From: Methanobacteriota archaeon
Lineage (GTDB): Archaea; Thermoplasmatota; Poseidoniia; Poseidoniales; Poseidoniaceae
Assembly: GCA_002694525.1 (NCBI GenBank)
Contig: NZMN01000022.1
Span: 6,905-12,082 of the forward strand
Length of the DNA: 5,178 nt
Direction of reading: 5' to 3'
The notes below the pieces were generated by a model. The model saw nothing but the letters and a program-made list of their open reading frames with translations, searched no databases and was not told the DNA's origin. A program made the position numbers and the translations under genes. Position 1 is the stretch's first letter. The number at the start of each line of letters is the position of its first letter. Below are positions 1 to 5,178 of the stretch, in pieces.

Positions 1-1012
1 CATTGAGGTGGAGGTCGTGGACCTGTACGATTCACTCACGGACCTTCGAGTCCACTGGGACCTCCAACCCGATCGGGACACAGACAACAACGGAAACGCC
101 AGAGACGACCCCGATCGCGTGGGTCTTAATCCCCAGTTCAACTTTGAACGTGCGGGGATGCAGGACATCGTTGTCACCGTTTTCGACGCCTCCGGCAACA
201 CGGACACCTACGCCTTTTCCATCGAGGTTGAACCGGTTCCTGAAACGCCGCCGTATTGGACCGGGGGGGCGTTGCTTCTCGTCGCCCTTACCATGCTGGT
301 CGCCGTCGCCATCGCTGGGTATCGAAGCCTTCAGCGAAATCGCGGTTTCAACATGCTCATCCAGCGCGGTCTGGACGGGGAGGAGGCCCAAGCTCACATG
401 GCCGTGGTCGCCGAGCGCAGTCGCATTGGATGGTTCGCCAAGGCCGAAGTTCATGCAGGGCTGGATGCGGGTGATGTCGTCTCCACCGAAGACCGGCGTG
501 CGGCCGAAAAGCAAGCCGAGATGGAAGCGATTTATGGAGGTTCAAACCAGCCGATGGATCCGAACGCAGGATTTGCGCCGTCCACCTTTTCCCAGGCCCC
601 GCTCTCTCCAGCCAGCCAGTCCGCTGCAGCCGAGGCCGCTGCGTTGCTGAGCGATGAGGGCGATGAGACCATCGATGAATCGCTGGAACATCTCGTTGAG
701 GAAATCGCCGGAGCGGCTGCGGTCTCCATCGATACCGAGGTGGCTGCTTCTGCGTCCGTGGCCATGCCACCGTCGGTTGCGCTTCCCGATGACGAGCCAC
801 ACCCGGTTCCTGAGCCAGCAGAGGTCTCGCCCGAGAACGAATCGCCGGTCGCGTTGCCCGCTCCGCCCGCTCCGCCCGCTCCGTCCTCCGCACGCCACAC
901 CTGCGGTGCGTGCGGCGCCGTGTTTGAGGTCGACGTACCTGCGGGGGTTGCACAGGCCGTCGTGGCCTGTCCTGCGTGCAGCGCCGATCAGACCATCACC
1001 GTGGGCGATTGA
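1..1012 (+). CDS. C-terminal part of a membrane-anchored surface protein: PKD-like domain, one transmembrane helix, cytoplasmic zinc ribbon
   Basis: The frame is open from base 2 (first full codon ATT) to TGA at 1010-1012, giving 336 visible residues; the start lies left of the window. Residues 1-80 resemble the end of a PKD/Ig-like beta-sandwich: a W in a 'VHWDL' strand, an Asp/Asn-rich loop (DRDTDNNGNARDD), a 'FERAGMQDIVVTVFDASG' strand pair and a closing 'FSIEVEP' strand. Residues 88-107 form one hydrophobic helix (bases about 263-322), followed by Arg-rich positive-inside residues (YRSLQRNRG), so the tail is cytoplasmic. Residues 110-180 are charged and probably helical. Residues 185-298 are Ala/Pro/Ser/Glu-rich and likely disordered. 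The end carries CX2C-X18-CX2C, a zinc ribbon. I infer a surface protein that joins an outside adhesion or sensing module to an inside zinc-binding domain; the ligand is unknown. This architecture is familiar from Marine Group II archaea. I am confident of the coding frame and topology, less of the lineage, and do not claim a function. Confidence 0.9.
   Translation, partial: IEVEVVDLYDSLTDLRVHWDLQPDRDTDNNGNARDDPDRVGLNPQFNFERAGMQDIVVTVFDASGNTDTYAFSIEVEPVPETPPYWTGGALLLVALTMLVAVAIAGYRSLQRNRGFNMLIQRGLDGEEAQAHMAVVAERSRIGWFAKAEVHAGLDAGDVVSTEDRRAAEKQAEMEAIYGGSNQPMDPNAGFAPSTFSQAPLSPASQSAAAEAAALLSDEGDETIDESLEHLVEEIAGAAAVSIDTEVAASASVAMPPSVALPDDEPHPVPEPAEVSPENESPVALPAPPAPPAPSSARHTCGACGAVFEVDVPAGVAQAVVACPACSADQTITVGD
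857..883 (+). repeat. Three perfect 9-bp tandem repeats (CCCGCTCCG)
   Basis: CCCGCTCCG occurs at 857-865, 866-874 and 875-883 without mismatch. The repeat is in phase with the reading frame and encodes Ala-Pro-Pro units in the flexible linker just before the zinc ribbon. Copy number could vary by slippage without breaking the frame. Confidence 0.9.
902..979 (+). other. C-terminal zinc ribbon (CX2C-X18-CX2C) of the first protein
   Basis: Four cysteines are encoded at 902-904, 911-913, 968-970 and 977-979, in two 'CxAC' knuckles (CGAC and CPAC). A 'VFEVDVPAGV' beta segment lies between them, which matches the knuckle-strand-strand-knuckle layout of small zinc ribbons such as the MJ0042-type finger. 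These are the only cysteines in the visible part of this protein, which supports metal binding. Only eight residues follow before the stop. A role in protein-protein contact or regulation in the cytoplasm is inference. Confidence 0.8.
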
Positions 1013-1031
1013 AACGCTGACTCGAAGGCAC

Positions 1032-1038
1032 TTTTTTT
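1032..1038 (+). terminator. T7 tract, possible archaeal intrinsic terminator of the first gene
   Basis: Seven consecutive T lie 19 bases after the TGA of the first gene, in an otherwise GC-rich region. Archaeal RNA polymerase can terminate at oligo-T tracts without a hairpin, and no stable stem precedes this tract. The position just after the stop fits. Read-through into the next gene remains possible because no TATA-like promoter is seen between the tract and 1088. Confidence 0.4.
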
Positions 1039-1056
1039 GAGGCAATCCTGCGAATC

Positions 1057-1072
1057 CTTCTCAAAGGAGAAG
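1057..1072 (+). promoter_or_regulatory. Small hairpin in the intergenic leader
   Basis: CTTCTC (1057-1062) pairs perfectly with GAGAAG (1067-1072) around a four-base AAAG loop. The right arm and loop contain AAAGGAG (1063-1069), a Shine-Dalgarno-like sequence 18 bases from the ATG, which is too far to be the main site. The stem may be chance, or may hide this distal GGAG so that only the GAGGT nearer the start is used. Confidence 0.25.
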
Positions 1073-1076
1073 CGCC

Positions 1077-1081
1077 GAGGT
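1077..1081 (+). promoter_or_regulatory. Ribosome binding site (GAGGT) for the second gene
   Basis: GAGGT is complementary to the conserved 3' end of archaeal and bacterial 16S rRNA and ends six bases before the ATG at 1088. This spacing is ideal and is the main reason for choosing that start. The frame is open upstream back to the stop of the first gene (for example TTG at 1037), but those codons lack a comparable site and would place the signal peptide internally. Confidence 0.7.
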
Positions 1082-1087
1082 CCAAGC

Positions 1088-4000
1088 ATGGATGAGCCTG
1101 CGTTGCGCCTCTTGCGAGCAGGCTTGCCCCAAGCCAACCGGCGAGGTCGGGTGGCCGTGCTCCTCGTCGGTGTGATGTTGCTCTCCATGATGCAACCCGT
1201 TTCAGGCAACACGACCGTGGCGAGGGACGACTTCGGCGTCCTCGATGCCCTTGCAGAAACGCTTGCTGACCGAACGGCGGAGGACGAGTCGCTCGTGGCA
1301 ATTCAAGGGGCACAGTCCTCGTTCGCTCTGGTGGACGCCTCGAAGCGCCCCGTCAGGTCGGGCGACGCTCTGGCGGACGCTGAAAACGTCCTCAATCAGG
1401 TTGAACTTCGCGACACGTCCCCGTTTGAGGAGGACCACCCGCGCCCCTATGAATTTCTGACCGACGTGGCCACACACCCGGAAGCATGGCCTTACAACCT
1501 GTGGGAGACGCTGTTTTCGATCGACAACCTGGGCCTTGACAACCTCCTTGGAATCGGCATCAACACCTACGCCATCTACGTGAATTTTTCATCCCGCAAC
1601 AACGGACCGTCCTACGAGGCGTGGGACCAAGGCACCTTCACGGGTGAGCTCTTGGTGGGCACGGACCTCGTGTTGTTTGAAAATTACATCGACATTGACG
1701 GCGACAACAACGACGACCTTTCGGTGGCTTTGACCTTGGAAGGGTTGACCACACCCGGCGAGGGCTTTGGTGTTGAAACGGGGGACAATCCGGTCCCGGG
1801 TGCTCCCGGCTTTCCCACCGAACTTTGGATACGGCCCACCTTCCAGTGGGCGGTCAGCGCACTGAACCTCAACGACCCGTTGTGGAACGAATTGGAGCAC
1901 TTGGAGGTCTCCCTCATGAAGGGCCTTGCGTTCGACATCACCCTCTCAAACTCCGAATCCTACGCCGTTGTCGTTGACACTCGCTTCACGCAACCCCCGG
2001 CGGACGTCACCCTCGGTGTTGGCATCGAGCGCATCTCGTTTGACATCACCAACGCTCTCGCACTTCCTCAGGAATTCATCGCGTCCCTGTTGCTCGGCAA
2101 CGTCAATTCCAGCGACCTCTCGCTCACGGGCATCACCGCCCCCTACGCGGTTCGCCTCACCAACCCCAACGCACCGGGAAGCAACGACCAAACCGACTGC
2201 AGCGAGACGCTGAATTACGACGCTGAAACGGATTACGATGCGTCAAGTCGAGACCACAAATGCGGCATTGGCATCGGGGTTGGCTACGTCCACTTTGGCG
2301 AGGTCCAACCCGATCGCTCAATTGAGATCCTCGAATACGCCTACCTCGACGTTGGCTTCCACCCCGAGGAGGGTGGCACCATCATCCCGAGCGAGGTTGA
2401 CCTCACGTTGCGCAACGACAACCTCGGGGACAACAGTTTCGACACCATCGAAATTTACTCCGACGTCGGGACGGACGTCTACATTCACTACTTTGAGGAC
2501 CGGTCAAACGTGCCGGAGGGCGACAGCCCCTTCGGCAACGTCACGGACTCGAGGTTGTGGATACGCGGCTTGCCTTCAGGCTCCCTCCATCCCGAGGAAA
2601 TCGCCGCCATCTTCACGACCATCGGTGAGGCCCCAGGATCACTGAACCTCCCGGGTGAAATCCCCGACCGTTTGTCGCTGATGATCGCCATCAAGAATTT
2701 CTCGGCAGACAATTCCAACAACGTCAACGACCCGACCCTGCCGCTGAATCCCGCCCAGCCACCCAACACGCTTCTCCTGATTGCGGGAACCTCTTCCATC
2801 AAGGAATTCAACTACGCATCAACCTTCAAGCGAGGTGGGTACGCCGGCGACAGCTCCTCCATGCTCGTGGAGATTGACAACGTCCCACGCGTCATCGTGA
2901 TTCAGGGAAGTTTCCTGCTCTCATCCACGGGCGTCGCTCGGGTCAATTTTGACAACCCGAACCTCAACACGCTCGCCCAGTTCTTTGACAACGCTCTTCT
3001 GACGGTGGTTGAAATCGTGTTGGACATCGGCAGCATTCTCAACGGTTTGCCCAACGCCGTCGTCGGAACCGCCGGATCCACCGGTGGTGTCATCGACATC
3101 AAGGGCTTCAATCAGGTCAAGCAAACCTTGCCGGACGGGGAGCGCGAAAGCATGGAAATTGAGCACATGCGTTTCGCTTTGGCGAGCAGCCCGCAGCCGT
3201 GGCTCCCGGGCACGGATCACATTCTCCTCTCCGAAGACACCGACATCGCGGTGGTGAACGGCCGCCTCGGACCGGTGGACCCCTTGGTTCCGGTCGCCAT
3301 GAGCATGTCCATCGGTGGCATTTCCCACGTTCGCCACGACTTTGATCCCGTCAACGAAGTGCGAAACATGCAACTCGACGGATCCGCCTCAGGAGCGCTC
3401 CTGATTGGCCATCTCAAGCACGATTCCAGCGACTTGCCCAACGCCACCAAACAGTCCGCCCTCGTCTCCAACCGTCCTGCTCAATTCGACATCCTTCAGC
3501 AGGCAGAATCGCTTGAATACCGCGCCAGCGAACCCATCGGAACCATCACCTACGGAGGCCAGTCGGGCGAGCAGCGAAACGCCATACGCCTTTCCGGCCT
3601 TCCGGCAGAATTCACCTTGGTGCTCGGTGATACCGTCGGCTACGTCGCCGACGCTCCGATGGAGAGCATACAGATGCAGATGACCAACGCAACCTCGCCG
3701 TTGACGATGGACGGCGACCACATGCGTTTCTGGGTCAACGAGGACACGGCCGAGGCCAGCCTGAGCCTGAAACTGTCCGACATCACCGCCATGGAGCGCC
3801 TCAGCCCGCTCACTCCCGGTGCAAGCGGCCCGGAGGGCACCTCCGAGGTTCGCCTGGTTCGAAGTTCGTCGTCACCGTTCAGTGTGTCGTTTGAAGACGC
3901 CACCGTCCACTCCAACCCCTTCCTCGGACTCAACGGGCAGGTCTACTTCGACCCCTTGCCGGCAAACATCTCGCTGTCCCTCCCGTCGGACGTCGATTCG

Positions 4001-5178
4001 GACGGGCTCGCACTCCCGACGTTCGGTGAGGAAGAGGGCATCGAAGGGCTGTCGTTCTTCCTCGGTGATTTGGTCGACTTCGGAAGCGTCGTCAACGACT
4101 TTGTTCATGCACTGACGGTGAACGTCGGCGGCGACATCGGGGAAAGCGAGAACATGAGTTTGGAGCTGGACTTGTTCACGGGTGAGGCCTTCAACATGAC
4201 GGTGGACCTGAAAAAAGGCTCCAACGTCGAAGCCGAGCCCGATTGGATGCACGGCATCGGCATGGAGGCGCTCGAGCAGACCCGTGTCGAAACCAACCTC
4301 TCGCGCATGCCAACCTTCACCGCCACGGACCGAGGTCCGATGGAAGAAATCCTCAGCGACGGTCGAATCGACGCCTCCGAGCGGGCGAACGCTTTGGCCA
4401 TTCTCCGCACCGTCAACCTCACCGCAGCGGAACCGTTGGTGGACGCGCTGGAGGACGGACGGGTCTCCTCCGACGAGCTCAAGGGTGTGAACATGACCCT
4501 CATGGAGGAGGAAGGCATCACGCTGCGCGACATGCGTGCCTGGCACCTGCGCGCTTGGCTTCCTTCCTTGCCGGCGGGGCAGATCAACATCGTCTACGAT
4601 TTCCGCATGCTGGAGGGCGTACCAACCTACGAAGTTGAATTGATGATGTCGGAGTGGCAGCCGATGTACCCCCAAATCACCGTGGTGGCCAACGGTCTTG
4701 ACGGGCAAGACGTTGAGTTGTTCATCGACGGTTTCGACACGGAGCAGCCGCGTGACGTGGAAGTCAACGTCGTGTTCTCCACCCAAGAGAACCTGACCGT
4801 CCCCCGCGTGTCCATGGAGATGTCCTACGATGCCGGCGTGCGCTTGAATTCAGCTCACGCCATCTTCATCGACCACGATGCCCTCACTCGGGTGGAGGCT
4901 TTGGTGGTCGGTATACCGCGTTCAACCAACCTGACCGCTGTGGTCGGTGACGTGCTCTCGTTGGTGGTGTTCGTCCCCGAGGAATACCGCGACAACGGGC
5001 ACTCGTCCGATTCGCTGATGATTCAGCAGTCACGGTACGTGGACGGGTTCTGGTACCCCTCAACGGCGTTCATGCGTGATTTGCCCGGTGACATGAACCT
5101 GGTCACCGAACCCGACGGTCGGTTTGACATTCGCAAGCAAACAGCGTTCCAGGGGATGAGGACCCTCGACTACTCGTC
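1088..5178 (+). CDS. Giant exported, beta-rich surface protein of unknown function (N-terminal 1363 residues; runs off the right edge)
   Basis: The frame runs from ATG 1088 without a stop to the edge, where the last codon is incomplete. Residues 1-40 are a signal peptide: a basic stretch (NRRGR, 17-21), a hydrophobic core (VAVLLVGVMLLSMM, 22-35) and a likely cleavage after PVSG (37-40). The twin Arg is not a convincing Tat motif, so Sec export is likelier. The mature part is acidic, mostly beta, with 15 N-x-S/T sequons. Notable points in order: an Asp/Asn loop DIDGDNNDD at 202-210 that looks calcium-binding; C371 and C392, the only cysteines seen; an amphipathic helix about 630-652 and a related one about 990-1008; repeated DH...EDT and [L/I/R]P motifs from 710 on; DVDSDG at 968-973; a helical insert with two EF-hand-like half loops (DGRIDASE 1091-1098, DGRVSSDE 1123-1130). 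I recognise no enzyme motif and no named family. It could be an adhesin, a cell-wall or envelope component, or a binding protein. The C-terminal anchor, if any, is out of view. Confidence 0.9.
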   Translation, partial: MDEPALRLLRAGLPQANRRGRVAVLLVGVMLLSMMQPVSGNTTVARDDFGVLDALAETLADRTAEDESLVAIQGAQSSFALVDASKRPVRSGDALADAENVLNQVELRDTSPFEEDHPRPYEFLTDVATHPEAWPYNLWETLFSIDNLGLDNLLGIGINTYAIYVNFSSRNNGPSYEAWDQGTFTGELLVGTDLVLFENYIDIDGDNNDDLSVALTLEGLTTPGEGFGVETGDNPVPGAPGFPTELWIRPTFQWAVSALNLNDPLWNELEHLEVSLMKGLAFDITLSNSESYAVVVDTRFTQPPADVTLGVGIERISFDITNALALPQEFIASLLLGNVNSSDLSLTGITAPYAVRLTNPNAPGSNDQTDCSETLNYDAETDYDASSRDHKCGIGIGVGYVHFGEVQPDRSIEILEYAYLDVGFHPEEGGTIIPSEVDLTLRNDNLGDNSFDTIEIYSDVGTDVYIHYFEDRSNVPEGDSPFGNVTDSRLWIRGLPSGSLHPEEIAAIFTTIGEAPGSLNLPGEIPDRLSLMIAIKNFSADNSNNVNDPTLPLNPAQPPNTLLLIAGTSSIKEFNYASTFKRGGYAGDSSSMLVEIDNVPRVIVIQGSFLLSSTGVARVNFDNPNLNTLAQFFDNALLTVVEIVLDIGSILNGLPNAVVGTAGSTGGVIDIKGFNQVKQTLPDGERESMEIEHMRFALASSPQPWLPGTDHILLSEDTDIAVVNGRLGPVDPLVPVAMSMSIGGISHVRHDFDPVNEVRNMQLDGSASGALLIGHLKHDSSDLPNATKQSALVSNRPAQFDILQQAESLEYRASEPIGTITYGGQSGEQRNAIRLSGLPAEFTLVLGDTVGYVADAPMESIQMQMTNATSPLTMDGDHMRFWVNEDTAEASLSLKLSDITAMERLSPLTPGASGPEGTSEVRLVRSSSSPFSVSFEDATVHSNPFLGLNGQVYFDPLPANISLSLPSDVDSDGLALPTFGEEEGIEGLSFFLGDLVDFGSVVNDFVHALTVNVGGDIGESENMSLELDLFTGEAFNMTVDLKKGSNVEAEPDWMHGIGMEALEQTRVETNLSRMPTFTATDRGPMEEILSDGRIDASERANALAILRTVNLTAAEPLVDALEDGRVSSDELKGVNMTLMEEEGITLRDMRAWHLRAWLPSLPAGQINIVYDFRMLEGVPTYEVELMMSEWQPMYPQITVVANGLDGQDVELFIDGFDTEQPRDVEVNVVFSTQENLTVPRVSMEMSYDAGVRLNSAHAIFIDHDALTRVEALVVGIPRSTNLTAVVGDVLSLVVFVPEEYRDNGHSSDSLMIQQSRYVDGFWYPSTAFMRDLPGDMNLVTEPDGRFDIRKQTAFQGMRTLDYS
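1691..1717 (+). other. Asp/Asn-rich putative calcium loop (residues 202-210) of the second protein
   Basis: The residues DIDGDNNDD follow a 'FENY' strand and precede a 'LSVALTL' strand. The D-x-D-G-D-x-x-D spacing is like calcium loops of thrombospondin type 3, dockerin or FG-GAP repeats. It occurs once here rather than in tandem, so the exact family is not decided. Confidence 0.5.
3215..5178 (+). repeat. Diverged protein-level repeats in the second protein (residues 710-1363)
   Basis: Three segments begin with His, hydrophobic residues and an acidic cluster: DHILLSEDT (710-718), DHMRFWVNEDT (877-887) and HAIFIDHDA (1257-1265). Each is followed 76-86 residues later by a Pro-centred strand motif: RPAQFDI (P797), LPANISL (P958) and LPGDMNL (P1333). 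Further copies of the Pro motif are LPAEFTL (P839), LPAGQINI (P1162) and IPRSTNL (P1277), and PPADVTL (P304) lies upstream of this block. After several of them comes a strand with an aromatic residue (LEYRASEPI, VGYVADAPM). The similarity was found by eye and is not visible at DNA level, so these are old, diverged units with uncertain borders. Confidence 0.45.
4346..4477 (+). other. Paired EF-hand-like half loops in a helical insert (residues 1087-1130)
   Basis: DGRIDASE (D1091 to E1098) and DGRVSSDE (D1123 to E1130) match positions 5 to 12 of an EF-hand loop (D5, G6, I/V8, E12) and lie 32 residues apart, with a predicted helix (RANALAILRTVN) between them. Position 1 is E1087 in the first and D1119 in the second; position 3 is Leu in both, so calcium binding may be weak or lost. 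The helical character contrasts with the beta-rich rest. Confidence 0.4.

Noticed and set aside
32..514. A 160-residue open frame on the minus strand over the PKD and membrane-helix region
   Set aside because: The plus frame contains a clear PKD-like end, membrane helix and zinc ribbon; the minus frame is a shadow with no recognisable features.
3..650. A 215-residue plus-strand open frame in another phase
   Set aside because: It is Pro/Arg/Ser/Thr-rich and overlaps the true frame that carries the domains; typical out-of-phase translation.
857..883. CRISPR-like or regulatory direct repeats
   Set aside because: The 9-bp copies are contiguous, have no spacers and lie in frame in a coding Pro/Ala linker, so they are simple coding tandem repeats.
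1105..1147. Twin-arginine (Tat) export signal
   Set aside because: RRGRVAVLL has the Arg pair but not the usual S/T-R-R-x-F-L-K context, so Sec export is the simpler reading.
2921..3373. A 150-residue His-rich minus-strand open frame
   Set aside because: Same explanation: antisense shadow in a GC-rich gene, overlapping continuous coding sequence.
3872..4786. A 304-residue open frame on the minus strand
   Set aside because: It lies fully inside the giant plus-strand gene, is His/Val/Arg-rich as expected of the complement of GC-rich Asp/Val/Thr codons, and has no domain or binding site of its own. The plus frame has a signal peptide, sequons and coherent strand patterns.

Overview
The window is a GC-rich, almost fully coding stretch with two large plus-strand genes, both cut by the window edges. 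The first is the C-terminal 336 residues of a membrane-anchored surface protein (1-1012). After a 75-base gap comes the N-terminal 1363 residues of a very large exported protein that stays open from 1088 to the right edge. I see no RNA gene, insertion sequence, CRISPR array, phage gene or attachment site.

The style suggests a planktonic euryarchaeon of the Thermoplasmata side, most like Marine Group II (Poseidoniales). Reasons are the acidic exported proteins with Asp/Asn-rich loops, the PKD-like ectodomain plus single membrane helix plus long Ala/Pro/Glu-rich tail ending in a zinc ribbon, the many N-glycosylation sequons, a GAGGT Shine-Dalgarno sequence and an oligo-T run after the first gene. 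This is an inference from protein architecture; no marker gene is present.

Layout: 1-1012 is the PKD-like module, membrane helix, cytoplasmic linker and CX2C-X18-CX2C zinc ribbon. Bases 1013-1087 hold a T7 tract (possible archaeal terminator), a small hairpin and the ribosome binding site of the next gene. From 1088 to 5178 lies the giant exported protein: signal peptide, beta-rich N-terminal part with an Asp/Asn loop (residues 202-210), a lone Cys pair (371/392), then a beta-rich region with recurring H-hydrophobic-acidic and [L/I/R]P motifs, two related amphipathic helices, and an alpha-helical insert with two EF-hand-like half loops (1087-1130).

Both products would act at the cell surface: the first crosses the membrane and could link an outside Ig-like domain to an inside zinc-binding domain; the second is released or anchored by a part beyond the window. 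Their adjacency and shared strand make co-expression possible, but the T7 tract argues for at least partial separation. I cannot assign a biochemical function to either protein, and nothing here amounts to a recognisable new defence or mobile system. The most distinctive object is the unclassified repeat-bearing giant secreted protein.
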